From Bacteroidota bacterium (lineage in GTDB: Bacteria; Bacteroidota; Bacteroidia; Chitinophagales; Chitinophagaceae), in contig VBAR01000002.1 of NCBI GenBank assembly GCA_005882315.1, positions 1 to 64,000 on the forward strand: a stretch of 64,000 bases of DNA, read 5' to 3'. The translations under genes and the position numbers were made by a program. The notes under the pieces were generated by a model that was not told the origin of the DNA, did not search any database, and saw only the letters and a list, made by a program, of their open reading frames with translations. Shown one piece after another: positions 15,838 through 24,556 of the stretch (position 1 is the first letter of the stretch; every line of letters begins with the position of its first letter).

Positions 15838-15919
15838 TTCTCGCAAAGACGCAAAGTGAAAAACCAAGACGCCAAGAAATACTTTGCGCCTTTGCCCCTT
15901 GGCGTCTTTGCGTGAAACC
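15838..15919. repeat. 80-bp palindromic repeat (family C), copy 2
   Basis: Begins TTCTCGCAAAGACGCAAAGT and ends CTTGGCGTCTTTGCGTGAAA. Same orientation as the copies at 15354 and 18316. It ends at the preT stop codon. Confidence 0.85.
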
Positions 15920-17283
15920 TACGCAAGCCCCAAATATTTTAAAATTGCTGCAGCTCCTAGTTTTCCATCTTGAACTGCATCAACAACTTCTTTACCACCA
16001 TTCACTGCATCTCCTCCTGCGAAAACACCTTTTATATTTGTTGAACAGTTTTTATCGATTACCAACTTTCCGTTTTTGTTTTCCAGTTTATTTTTCTTTA
16101 TTAATTTTTCAAATGGCACTTGTCCCGCTGCTTTTATTACCATATCAACATCCAGCTTAAAAGTTTCGCCTGTATCAACCGGGCTTCTTCTTCCGCCAGG
16201 ATCAGCTTCGCCGAGTTCCATAACACTACAAACCAAAGTTTTCACTTTTCCCTTTTCACCTTTCACTTTCTTCGGTGCGGCAAGCCAGATGATCTTGCAA
16301 CCATCCTGTTTGGCAATATTCAATTCAAATTCCGTACAAGGCATTTCATCCTGTGTTCTCCGATAGATCATTGTCACTTCTTTTGCGCCTAATCGTTTTG
16401 CCTGTGTAGCAGCATCAATTGCTGTCATTCCCATTCCGATCACTGCTACTTTATCTCCAACCGGTACAGTTGAATAGCCTTTGTCACGAATATCATAAAT
16501 GAATTGAATGGCATCAACCACTCCTTCGAGTTTTTCACCTGGGATATCCAATTGTCTTGCTACACCAACCCCGATGCCGAGATAAACAGCATCAAAGTCT
16601 TTTTTCAATTGAGACAGTGTAATGTCTTTTCCTAGTTCCTGGTTGTATTTTATTTCGATACCACCAAGAGCAGTGATATAGTTTACTTCATCTTCGCAAA
16701 ATTGTGGTGTTACTTTATAGGCTGCAATTCCATAGGTCATCAAACCACCGCCTTTAGCTTCTTTTTCAAAAATGGTTACATCAATTCCTTCTCTTGACAA
16801 AACATGAGCACAACTTAATCCTGCAGGACCAGCGCCAACAATGGCAACTTTTTTGCCCCCGGCCCCTAAAGGGGAGTCAGGAAGTTTCTTTCTTTCGAAG
16901 AGTTGCCAGTTATTTTCTAATGCTATAGCGGTTGAATATTGTTGAAGCCTGGCAATTTGAATGGGTTCTTCTTCCAGTAAATTATATACACATGCACCTT
17001 CACATAATTTTTCTACGGGACAAACTTTACTACAGCCAGCTCCCATAATATTTGAAGAAAGAATAGTATGTGCGGAGCCTTTTACATTATCAGTAGAGAT
17101 CTGCTTAATAAATTTTGGAACATCAATACTTGTCGGGCAACTTTTTGTACATGGCGCATCATAACAAAATATACAGCGGTTCGCTTCCACCACTGCCGCT
17201 GTCTTATTTTCAAACGGCGGACGAATGTCGGCGAAGTTTTCTTCGTATTGTTCGTTTGAAAGCCTGTTGTTATCAATTGCCAT
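15919..17283 (-). CDS. preT: Dihydropyrimidine dehydrogenase, PreT subunit (GltD-like)
   Basis: 454 residues. Takes electrons from NAD(P)H through FAD and Fe-S centres to PreA. N-terminal Fe-S ligands are CIFCYDAPCTKSCP (37-50) and GAGCSKVCPVEKLCEGACV (81-99). The FAD motif is VAIVGAGPAGLSC (146-158), the nucleotide-binding motif VAVIGMGMTAIDAA, and the second FAD motif GVFAGGDAVNGG near the C-terminus. Residues 136-143 (DSPLGAGG), just before the FAD strand, are encoded by a palindromic repeat at 16856-16881 and look like an absorbed insertion in a linker. Operon order from the promoter side is ureidopropionase, preT, GxxExxY, preA. Confidence 0.92.
   Translation of the reverse strand: MAIDNNRLSNEQYEENFADIRPPFENKTAAVVEANRCIFCYDAPCTKSCPTSIDVPKFIKQISTDNVKGSAHTILSSNIMGAGCSKVCPVEKLCEGACVYNLLEEEPIQIARLQQYSTAIALENNWQLFERKKLPDSPLGAGGKKVAIVGAGPAGLSCAHVLSREGIDVTIFEKEAKGGGLMTYGIAAYKVTPQFCEDEVNYITALGGIEIKYNQELGKDITLSQLKKDFDAVYLGIGVGVARQLDIPGEKLEGVVDAIQFIYDIRDKGYSTVPVGDKVAVIGMGMTAIDAATQAKRLGAKEVTMIYRRTQDEMPCTEFELNIAKQDGCKIIWLAAPKKVKGEKGKVKTLVCSVMELGEADPGGRRSPVDTGETFKLDVDMVIKAAGQVPFEKLIKKNKLENKNGKLVIDKNCSTNIKGVFAGGDAVNGGKEVVDAVQDGKLGAAAILKYLGLA
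16856..16881. repeat. In-frame palindromic repeat inside preT
   Basis: CCCCCGGCCCCTAAAGGGGA and flanking bases. It is the same type as the intergenic repeat at 17286-17324, which contains CGGCCTCCCCTAAAGGGGAG, but here it is translated as DSPLGAGG in the linker before the FAD domain. Confidence 0.75.
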
Positions 17284-17285
17284 AG

Positions 17286-17324
17286 AAACCCCTCCCGGCC
17301 TCCCCTAAAGGGGAGGAGTCCACT
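17286..17324. repeat. GC-rich palindromic repeat upstream of preT
   Basis: Contains CTCCCCTAAAGGGGAG, a perfect palindrome, with flanking CCCCTCCCGG. It begins three bases upstream of the preT start codon, so it would form a hairpin in the leader of preT between the ureidopropionase gene and preT. Confidence 0.75.
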
Positions 17325-17408
17325 CACAAAACCCAATAGTTGTAAGTGAACTATTATAATTTAAAAGTTAAAGAAAGAACCAATAGTCAAATGTTTAACC
17401 GACCTATG

Positions 17409-17436
17409 TTCCCCCTTTAGGGGGACAGGGGGTTTA
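17409..17436. repeat. GC-rich palindromic repeat at ureidopropionase stop
   Basis: CCCCCTTTAGGGGGACAGGG; the inner CCCCCTTTAGGGGG forms a hairpin. The repeat overlaps the TAA stop codon of the ureidopropionase gene (17434-17436). Confidence 0.7.
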
Positions 17437-18300
17437 AAGTTCAACAAGTTTTCCGTATGTCTCAGGACGACGATCCCTAAAGAACTGCCAAACACTTCTT
17501 ACTTCATCGATCATATCCAGATCAAAATTGGCAACCAATAATTCATCTTTGTCTTCACTTGCCTGTGCAAAGATTTGTCCGCGGGGATCAACAAAATAAC
17601 TGCTGCCATAAAATTTTCCAACATTCCATGGTTTTTCTGTTCCTACACGATTGATACAGCCCATGAAATATCCATTGGCTGCAGCATGTGCAGGTTGTTC
17701 CAGTTTCCATAAATATTGAGATAGACCAGCAACAGTTGCTGAAGGATTATAAACGATCTCAGCTCCATTTAATCCTAATATTCTTGCACCATCAGGAAAA
17801 TGACGATCATAGCAGATATATACACCCACTTTTGCATACTTAGTTTGAAAAACCGGGTAACCCAAATTACCGGGCTTAAAGAAGAATTTTTCCCAGAAAC
17901 CAGATGTATGCGGAATATGATTCTTCCTGTACTTTCCTAAATACTTTCCATCAGCATCAATTACTGCTGCGGTATTATATAAAACACCTGCCTGTTCTTT
18001 TTCATACATCGGCACGATGATCACCATATTGTATTTTTTTGCATAAGCCTGCATTCTTTCTACTGTAGGGCCGGGTATGGTCTCGGCACTTGCATACCAT
18101 TTTGCATCCTGGCCGGGGCAGAAGTAAGGGGTATTAAAAATCTCTTGGAGGCAAAGTATCTGTACACCTTTTTTTCCCGCTTCTTCGATCAAAGCAATAT
18201 GCTTTTGCACCATTGCTTCTTTTATTTCTTCAATGGTTCCTTCGCCTTCGGTTTTAGGCAAAGACATTTGGATGAGTCCTGATTTAATTATTCTTGGCAT
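17434..18300 (-). CDS. Beta-ureidopropionase (nitrilase superfamily)
   Basis: 288 residues. Predicted to hydrolyse N-carbamoyl-beta-alanine to beta-alanine, CO2 and ammonia, the third step of reductive pyrimidine degradation. The nitrilase triad is visible: Glu53 in LCLQEIFNTPYF, Lys126 in GKYRKNHIP and Cys163 in GVYICYDRHFPDGAR. Length is typical for bacterial carbamoyl-amide hydrolases. N-carbamoylputrescine amidase is a close relative, but the position between the dihydropyrimidinase and preT genes favours the pyrimidine role. A family C palindrome separates it from the dihydropyrimidinase gene. Confidence 0.88.
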   Translation of the reverse strand: MPRIIKSGLIQMSLPKTEGEGTIEEIKEAMVQKHIALIEEAGKKGVQILCLQEIFNTPYFCPGQDAKWYASAETIPGPTVERMQAYAKKYNMVIIVPMYEKEQAGVLYNTAAVIDADGKYLGKYRKNHIPHTSGFWEKFFFKPGNLGYPVFQTKYAKVGVYICYDRHFPDGARILGLNGAEIVYNPSATVAGLSQYLWKLEQPAHAAANGYFMGCINRVGTEKPWNVGKFYGSSYFVDPRGQIFAQASEDKDELLVANFDLDMIDEVRSVWQFFRDRRPETYGKLVEL

Positions 18301-18315
18301 AAGTTTAGTTTTTTA

Positions 18316-18387
18316 TTTCACGCAAAGTGAGAAAAACAAGACGCCAAGAAATCTTTGCGCCTTTGCTTCTTAGCGTCTTTGCGTGCA
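18316..18387. repeat. 80-bp palindromic repeat (family C), copy 3
   Basis: Begins TTCACGCAAAGTGAGAAAAA and ends TTAGCGTCTTTGCGTGCAAT. It is shorter by a few bases than the copies at 15354 and 15838 and has no associated gene. Lies between the dihydropyrimidinase and ureidopropionase genes and abuts the dihydropyrimidinase stop codon. Confidence 0.85.
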
Positions 18388-18389
18388 AT

Positions 18390-19772
18390 CTATATTTTCG
18401 AATCTACTTTATTTCTCTTTATAAATTTACCATATCCTTTTTGTAATAAACAGTTTCCGTTTTCAATTGCTACCTGTCCTCGAAGCAAAACGGTTTTCAC
18501 TTTTCCAGTTAATTCCCAGCCTTCATATCCGCTGTAATCAACATTCATGTGATGGGTTTTAGCTGATAGTGTATGTTTTTCGTTCGGGTCGAAGATGACA
18601 ATATCTGCATCACTGCCGACAGCTATTGTTCCTTTACGGGGAAACATGCCGAATATTTTTGCAGGATTGGTACAAGCAACTTCTACATATTTATTTAAAG
18701 TGATCTTATTTTTCACGACGCCTTCGCTGAATAATAACTCCATCCTGTTTTCAATGGCTGGGTGGCCATTGGGTATTTTTGAAAAATCTTTTTCACCCAT
18801 TTTCTTTTGTTCCCACATAAATGGACAATGATCAGTTGCTACAACTTGTACCAATCCCTGGTTGATACCTGCCCACAAAGTTTGCTGGTCTTTCTTTTCC
18901 CGCAGGGGAGGACTCATTACCCATTTAGCTCCTTCAAAATCTTTTTCATACAAGGATGCATCGAGTATTAAATATTGAATACAGGTTTCTACAAATGTTT
19001 TCTGATTTCTTTTGGTTGCATTACGGACCGCATTCAATGCTCCTTCACATGTCAGGTGAACGATATAGCCAGGGCAACCCGTATAATGCGACATATCAAC
19101 AAAACGTTCGGCTGCTTCAGCTTCTGTTACTTCAGGTTGTGATAAATAATGATACAAAGGAGAAAGCTTTCCTTCCCCCCGGTGTTTGGCGATCAGGTAA
19201 TCGATCATGTCGCCATTCGTAGCATGTACATTTATTAAACCGCCATGTTGTTTTACTTCTTCCATCAGACCGATCATCTGGCGATCATCGATCATCAATG
19301 CACCTTTATAAGCCATGAAAGTTTTAAAAGATGTGATGCCTTCTTTCTCAATAAACTCTTTTATTTCTTTTTTAGTGTTATCATTAAAATCGGTAACTGC
19401 CATGTGGAAACTATAATCGCCAACACAGTTACCATCACTTCTTCCTTTCCATTCCTCCAATGCTGCCCGTAAACTATTTCCTTGTTTCTGTAAAATAAAA
19501 TCAATTACCATCGTAGTGCCGCCAAATAATGCTGCTCTTGTTCCTGTTTCATAATTGTCAGAAGAGAAAGTTCCCATGAATGGCATGTCAAGATGCACAT
19601 GCGGGTCAATACCACCGGGAAAAACAAGCTTGTCGGAAGCATCAATTTCTTTATCTGCTTTTACTGCTAAGTCTTTACCGATCGTTTTTATTTGTTCGCC
19701 TTCAATAAAAATATCGGCAACGCAATCAGCATCAGCAGTTATGATTCTTCCATTTTTGATCAGTAGGGACAT
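18390..19772 (-). CDS. hydA: Dihydropyrimidinase (hydantoinase)
   Basis: 460 residues, the usual length. Opens dihydrouracil or dihydrothymine to the N-carbamoyl-beta-amino acid. The cyclic amidohydrolase metal site is complete: GGIDPHVHLDMPF (His58 and His60), the carboxylated Lys150 in TSFKTFMAYKG, the His in INVHATNGD, the His in YIVHLTCEGAL and the Asp in VVATDHCPF. NGHPAIENRMEL near the C-terminal third is also characteristic. It follows the permease gene by 23 bp on the same strand, so the two are almost certainly co-transcribed. Hydantoin is an alternative substrate, but the neighbours indicate pyrimidines. Confidence 0.93.
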   Translation of the reverse strand: MSLLIKNGRIITADADCVADIFIEGEQIKTIGKDLAVKADKEIDASDKLVFPGGIDPHVHLDMPFMGTFSSDNYETGTRAALFGGTTMVIDFILQKQGNSLRAALEEWKGRSDGNCVGDYSFHMAVTDFNDNTKKEIKEFIEKEGITSFKTFMAYKGALMIDDRQMIGLMEEVKQHGGLINVHATNGDMIDYLIAKHRGEGKLSPLYHYLSQPEVTEAEAAERFVDMSHYTGCPGYIVHLTCEGALNAVRNATKRNQKTFVETCIQYLILDASLYEKDFEGAKWVMSPPLREKKDQQTLWAGINQGLVQVVATDHCPFMWEQKKMGEKDFSKIPNGHPAIENRMELLFSEGVVKNKITLNKYVEVACTNPAKIFGMFPRKGTIAVGSDADIVIFDPNEKHTLSAKTHHMNVDYSGYEGWELTGKVKTVLLRGQVAIENGNCLLQKGYGKFIKRNKVDSKI

Positions 19773-19795
19773 AAGAATGAGTTATGAATGATGAG

Positions 19796-21283
19796 TTATG
19801 AATGATGAATTTCAGGTGCAACCTTTAAATCATAATTCTGAACTTTAAATTTCTGCATTAATGAGTAATAAATCAATCCACTTACAAAAAATCCTACGAA
19901 CCAGGCATAATTATATAAATGCGAGATCCATCCCGGAAATGCTGTTGATGAAACTACTTTGATCTGTAATAAAAACCCGGGAACATTAGGAAGGATGCCA
20001 CATAACAATGCTGTAATAGCGATCCTGTTAAATCCATTATTAAAACTGTACTGACCATTGTGACGATACAGATCATCAACATCCAGGTTTTGTTTGCGAA
20101 TAAAATAATAATCGGCGATCATGATACCTCCAACAGGTCCTAATAAACTTGAATAAGCAATCAGCCATGTAAAAATATATCCTGTAGGATCGGCGATCAG
20201 TTTCCAGGGAAAGATCAAAACGCCAATAATGCCCGTAATATATCCGCCAACCCGGAAATTGATTTTTTTCGGAGCAAGATTTGAAAAATCATTTGCAGGA
20301 CTTACAATATTGGCAGCAATATTTGTAGCCAGTGTTGAAATGGCAACTGCAAGCATCGCAAATGTCACCATCATTTTGTTTTCAAATCTTCCTGCCAGTT
20401 GAATCGGATCCCAAATAGTACTGCCATATATAATTGCGGTTGCAGATGTAACAACAACTCCTATAAAAGCAAACAATGTCATTGATGACGGCAAACCGAT
20501 TGCCTGTCCTCTTATTTGTGCTTTCTGACTTTTTGCATAGCGGGTAAAATCAGGAATGTTTAACGATAGCGTTGCCCAGAAACCAACCATTCCTGTCAAA
20601 GCAGGGAAAAAATAATTCCAGAAAGATGCACCCTGGAGTTTGGAAGGTTGTTCAAGTATTGGTCCTAATCCATTGGCTGCACTGATTGCCCAGAATAATA
20701 ATGCAAATGCTGCAACAGGAAGAAAGATCGCTTTGAACAGCAAGAGTTTTCTAATGCTTTCAACACCGAGATAAACAATAAACATATTCAACAGCCAAAA
20801 CAATAGAAAACAGATCATCGGTATTGCTTGTGGAAATAATGAATGACTATCAATTTGCGGCAAAGAAGGGTTCCATGCTCTTACAATATTATATATAGCA
20901 GCTCCGCCGATCCATGTCTGAATGCCAAACCAGCCACAGGCAACTATTGCACGAAGCATCGCAGGTATATTTGCTCCTTTTGTTCCAAAACTTGCTCTGG
21001 CAAAAACAGGAAATGGAATTCCATATTTTGCCCCGGCATGCCCGTTTAATATCATTGGTATTAACACAATTGTATTGCCGAGAAAGATCGTAAGTATTGC
21101 CTGCCACCAATTCATCCCTCCACCGATCAATGAGCTGGCAAGCATATAAGTGGGAATGCAAAGACTCATACTTACCCATAATGCAACATAGTTCCATGTT
21201 CCCCATTTTCTTTTTTCCTGGGGAATAGGAGCTAAATCTTCATTAATAAGAGAAGAATTCTTTAATTGATTTTCGTTCTGCAT
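19796..21283 (-). CDS. NCS1-family nucleobase permease
   Basis: 495 residues with about 12 hydrophobic segments. The N-terminal part has NEDLAPIPQEKRKWGTWNY and the NCS1 pattern PVFARASFGTKGANIPAMLRA on transmembrane segment 3. LSLNIPDFTRYAKSQ in the middle is the classic NCS1 DFTR motif. Family members import uracil, hydantoin, allantoin, cytosine or thiamin with a cation. The operon context points to uracil/thymine or dihydropyrimidine uptake. The gene lies upstream of the dihydropyrimidinase gene and downstream of the RAYT gene. Confidence 0.9.
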   Translation of the reverse strand: MQNENQLKNSSLINEDLAPIPQEKRKWGTWNYVALWVSMSLCIPTYMLASSLIGGGMNWWQAILTIFLGNTIVLIPMILNGHAGAKYGIPFPVFARASFGTKGANIPAMLRAIVACGWFGIQTWIGGAAIYNIVRAWNPSLPQIDSHSLFPQAIPMICFLLFWLLNMFIVYLGVESIRKLLLFKAIFLPVAAFALLFWAISAANGLGPILEQPSKLQGASFWNYFFPALTGMVGFWATLSLNIPDFTRYAKSQKAQIRGQAIGLPSSMTLFAFIGVVVTSATAIIYGSTIWDPIQLAGRFENKMMVTFAMLAVAISTLATNIAANIVSPANDFSNLAPKKINFRVGGYITGIIGVLIFPWKLIADPTGYIFTWLIAYSSLLGPVGGIMIADYYFIRKQNLDVDDLYRHNGQYSFNNGFNRIAITALLCGILPNVPGFLLQIKVVSSTAFPGWISHLYNYAWFVGFFVSGLIYYSLMQKFKVQNYDLKVAPEIHHS

Positions 21284-21295
21284 ATTATTTCTAAT

Positions 21296-21310
21296 GTCTC
21301 CATAGGAGAC
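21296..21310. repeat. REP-like palindrome 1 (GTCTCC-ATA-GGAGAC)
   Basis: Six-bp arms around ATA, between the permease and RAYT genes. Same stem plus three-base-loop design as those at 21851-21867 and 21898-21918. Confidence 0.65.
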
Positions 21311-21330
21311 AAAAATTTATAGAATCGATA

Positions 21331-21831
21331 TTAGGTCGATTTCATCAACTCCGGAGGAGTTGAATATAGATCATCAAAGAATTCAAACAGGTATTTCTCA
21401 TCATATTCCAATGCAAAATCTTTCAGCATCTGCGTGTATTCTTCTTTAAATGATTTTTTCCTATGATGCTCTTCCTGGTTTTGAATATACCGACATATTT
21501 CATCAATATCACGAAGCCTGTACGAAAATGCGCCATACCCTTCCTGCCAGTTAAACCTACCGGGTGCCAATTTCTTTTCATTAATCCATAATCCGCTGGC
21601 AAGTTTGATATCTTTTACCAAATCGGGAATAGCTATCGTTGGCTTATAGCCAATAAAAATATGAATATGATCTGCTACGCCATTTATTGCGAGCATTTTA
21701 CTTTTGTTATTTTGGACAATACCTGTGATGTATTTATATAAATCATTCTTCCACTCTTTAGCAATTAAACTTTCACGATGTTTAACGGCAAAAACAAATT
21801 GAATATATAATTGTGTGTATGTGTTCGGCAT
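21331..21831 (-). mobile_element. RAYT: REP-associated Y1 transposase gene
   Basis: 166 residues, Y1/IS200-like. HUH motif HIHIFIG (His55, His57) and the catalytic Tyr, probably Tyr115, in RYIQNQEEHH are present, so it may be active. N-terminal FVFAVKHRES and GRFNWQEGYGAFSY are typical of the RAYT/TnpA-REP group. Short palindromes with three-base loops lie on both sides, and one (21348-21360) is inside the last codons, encoding TPPEL. Such transposases are domesticated single-copy genes thought to move REP sequences. It splits the aminotransferase gene from the rest of the pyrimidine genes without disrupting a reading frame. Confidence 0.88.
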
Positions 21832-21850
21832 TTTGTTTTGGTTTCGGGTT

Positions 21851-21867
21851 CGACCCCTACGGGGTCG
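21851..21867. repeat. REP-like palindrome 2 (CGACCCC-TAC-GGGGTCG)
   Basis: Seven-bp arms around TAC, 19 bases upstream of the RAYT start codon. Confidence 0.7.
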
Positions 21868-21897
21868 GGTTCATGTTTTTGATTATTTTTATAGATA

Positions 21898-21918
21898 TTA
21901 AACTCCTACGGAGTTTAA
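21898..21918. repeat. REP-like palindrome 3
   Basis: Nine-bp arms TTAAACTCC and GGAGTTTAA around TAC. The aminotransferase stop codon (21915-21917) lies inside the right arm. Confidence 0.75.
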
Positions 21919-23261
21919 GTGACATGGTGGTCTGCTATTGAAATCGCATCACTGATCATCGCCAATCCTTCATCAATTTGCTCTTTAGTAATACAAAGTG
22001 GTGGAGCAATGAAAATATAATTCCAGCGTACAAACGTGTACATGCCCAACTCTTTTATTCTTGCTGCTACTTTATTCATCACGGTCATTTCATCCGGCTT
22101 TGCATTAAATGGAGCCATTGGTTCTTTTGTTGTTTTGTTTTTTACTAATTCAATACAGCCCAGCAAGCCCGTATTTCTCCAATCACCAATTGAAGGATGT
22201 TTCTTTTTTAATTCTTCAACTTTTTCATCAATGTATTTTCCCATTGTTGCCGCATTCTCAATTAAATTATCATCTTCATAAATTTTCAGCACTTCTAAAC
22301 TTGCTGCAAGACTAACCGGATGAGCAGAGTAGGTGAGGCCAAGCCACAAAACATTATCATCATACTGGGCTGCAATTTTATCTGACACTATCAATGCGCC
22401 AAGCGGTACATAACCCGAGGTGATTCCTTTGGCAGTTGCAATCATATCCGGTGCTACGTCATGGTTATCTATGCCAAACCATTTACCCGTTCTTCCAAAA
22501 CCACTCATTACTTCATCAGCAATAAATAAAATGCCATGCTTTTCGCAGAGTTTTTTTACTTTTTTCAAATAACCAACAGGATATTTTAAACAACCAGAAG
22601 ATCCTGATTCTCCTTCCAATAAAATGGCAGCAATATTTTGCGGCCCTTCAAATGCGATCACTCTCTCCAAATTCTTAATCGATTCTTTTAATAAATTATC
22701 TTCTCCATATTCCCAGCGATAAGCAACAGGAATATCAAAGTGTACAAAATTCGGTGACTGTTGTGAATCAGCTGCAAGTTTACGGGGATCACCACCAGCA
22801 GACATAGCTCCATATGATGCACCATGAAACGATTGATAGCGGGTTAAAATTTTATGCCTACCCGTATACAATCTTGCCAATTTGATCGCATTGTCTATTG
22901 CAGTAGCACCACAAACAGTAAATAAAGTTTTTGTCAAACCTTTTGGAGAGATCTCTGCCAGTTTTTTTCCTACTTCACCACGAACCTTAGTAACACAGCT
23001 CGGCGTTATATAGCTTACTTCCTGCATTTGTTTTACTACAGCTTCAGTTACCCGTTGATTACCGTGACCAATATTTACATTCATCAGTCCCGACGAAAAA
23101 TCGAGATAACGTTTACCATCGTAGTCATATAAATAAACGCCTTCACCGTATTTAACAGCGATCGGCGCAATTCCTTTTTGCTTGCTCCATGAGAACAGGG
23201 TGTAATCCAGGTTATCCTGGATGATCTCTTGTGTTTCAGATAATGTTTTTGTTTGAGGCAT
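21915..23261 (-). CDS. Class III PLP aminotransferase, probable beta-alanine aminotransferase
   Basis: 448 residues. Fold-type I aminotransferase with the PLP lysine at Lys278 in MIATAKGITSGYVPLG, the preceding LFIADEVMSGFGRTGKW and the dimer motif SSGLMNVNIGHGN near residue 60. Most similar in pattern to omega-amino acid:pyruvate/oxoglutarate aminotransferases. By context it would convert beta-alanine (or beta-aminoisobutyrate) to malonate semialdehyde, finishing the reductive pyrimidine route. It is the promoter-proximal gene of the group, with a 147-bp upstream gap in which I see no clear operator. Other omega-amino donors cannot be excluded. Confidence 0.87.
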   Translation of the reverse strand: MPQTKTLSETQEIIQDNLDYTLFSWSKQKGIAPIAVKYGEGVYLYDYDGKRYLDFSSGLMNVNIGHGNQRVTEAVVKQMQEVSYITPSCVTKVRGEVGKKLAEISPKGLTKTLFTVCGATAIDNAIKLARLYTGRHKILTRYQSFHGASYGAMSAGGDPRKLAADSQQSPNFVHFDIPVAYRWEYGEDNLLKESIKNLERVIAFEGPQNIAAILLEGESGSSGCLKYPVGYLKKVKKLCEKHGILFIADEVMSGFGRTGKWFGIDNHDVAPDMIATAKGITSGYVPLGALIVSDKIAAQYDDNVLWLGLTYSAHPVSLAASLEVLKIYEDDNLIENAATMGKYIDEKVEELKKKHPSIGDWRNTGLLGCIELVKNKTTKEPMAPFNAKPDEMTVMNKVAARIKELGMYTFVRWNYIFIAPPLCITKEQIDEGLAMISDAISIADHHVT

Positions 23262-23408
23262 AAAATAGTTTTTATGTACAAGGCTTCCACCTTTCGTGGC
23301 TATTAAATTTCTGTTATGTTAGTATTCGTAAGTTAGCTTTTTTGCATTATTGTCGCAAATTATAAGCTCTCTTTCGGGATTTATGATAAGCTGGGAAAGC
23401 AATAAAGT

Positions 23409-24548
23409 TTAAAAAGGGTGCCCGTGGGTTTTTTTGATCAGAGCTGTTATCAAACCCGGGAAAGATTTACCGAGACGGATCATCAAACTAGTGAGCCATT
23501 CACTATTAAATAACCGTTGGAGTATACGACCTGTTCTGAGACGGCTGGCAAAAAGTTTTTCCCATTTCACCAGGTAGCCATGCTCCATTGATTCTCTTGA
23601 AATAGTTCCTTCCAGGAATTTACTTACCTGTTCAGCAGCGATCTTACTTGCATGCAGCGCCATACTCATTCCATTGCCACATAGAGGTGTGATCATACCC
23701 GCTGCATCGCCAATCATCAATACATGATCTTTGATCAGTTCTTTTTTATCAAAACTGATCTGTGAAATGATCACCGGTTCTTCTGAGATCATTTCACATT
23801 CATTCAATAATTTTTTTAAATGTGGATTGATCGAAAGAATAGTTTGCTCCATCTTTTTTATATCATTGCTACTATCCTGTAAATTGGATGCTGTAGTAAG
23901 ATAGCATAAACAGTACCTGTCATCTTCCACTTTTACAATGCCACAATACCCTTTTTTAAAATTGTGAAGTGCAATCGTATCTGCAGGGTAATTACAACGT
24001 ACATGATATTTTATACCGATATAATTATTGAGTTTATTTTTTTTGGCTATTGTGAACGGTCGCTTCCATTTAATGTCAAGATTGCTTCTTTTGCCAAAGC
24101 TTCCGATCACTACCCCTGCTTTATAGTTTTCTTTTGAAGTTTCAATATTAAAGACCGGATCCGCGAAATTGATCTCATTGACACGTTCTTGTTCTTGTAA
24201 TCTGACGCCGGCATTTTTTGCGATCTGTGCTAATGTATGATCCAGCTGATAACGGCTAATACCAAAACCACCCAGGGGCAGATCCTGCTCAAAAGAGTTT
24301 CCATTGACTGCGGATACACAAAGGCGATTGATCCGGGATACATTTAGTGCTGACAGATCTACCCCAAGACGTTCGAGAAAATCCCATGACTCAAGACTTA
24401 TGTATTCACCACATACACGATGAAAAGGGAATTGCTCTTTTTCAAAAAGAACAACATTATAGCCAGCGTTGGCTATTTGAACAGATAAAGCCAGGCCGGC
24501 TAAACCACCACCTACTATTGCAAGATCATATGTAAGCTTATCTGCCAA
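23409..24548 (-). CDS. FAD-dependent oxidoreductase of the type III PKS operon
   Basis: 379 residues. N-terminal FAD motif DLAIVGGGLAGLALSVQIA (about residues 8-26), then FPFHRVCGEYIS, typical of the geranylgeranyl-reductase / aromatic-hydroxylase group. The second FAD motif is VLMIGDAAGMITPLCGNGMS. In Streptomyces, SrsC is a flavin hydroxylase that oxidises an alkylresorcinol methyl ether made by a type III PKS and a methyltransferase. By analogy this enzyme may hydroxylate the polyketide ring. Reduction of a prenyl chain is an alternative that fits the family equally well. Last gene of the operon, 8 bp after the methyltransferase. Confidence 0.82.
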   Translation of the reverse strand: MADKLTYDLAIVGGGLAGLALSVQIANAGYNVVLFEKEQFPFHRVCGEYISLESWDFLERLGVDLSALNVSRINRLCVSAVNGNSFEQDLPLGGFGISRYQLDHTLAQIAKNAGVRLQEQERVNEINFADPVFNIETSKENYKAGVVIGSFGKRSNLDIKWKRPFTIAKKNKLNNYIGIKYHVRCNYPADTIALHNFKKGYCGIVKVEDDRYCLCYLTTASNLQDSSNDIKKMEQTILSINPHLKKLLNECEMISEEPVIISQISFDKKELIKDHVLMIGDAAGMITPLCGNGMSMALHASKIAAEQVSKFLEGTISRESMEHGYLVKWEKLFASRLRTGRILQRLFNSEWLTSLMIRLGKSFPGLITALIKKTHGHPF

Positions 24549-24556
24549 AGAGTATT

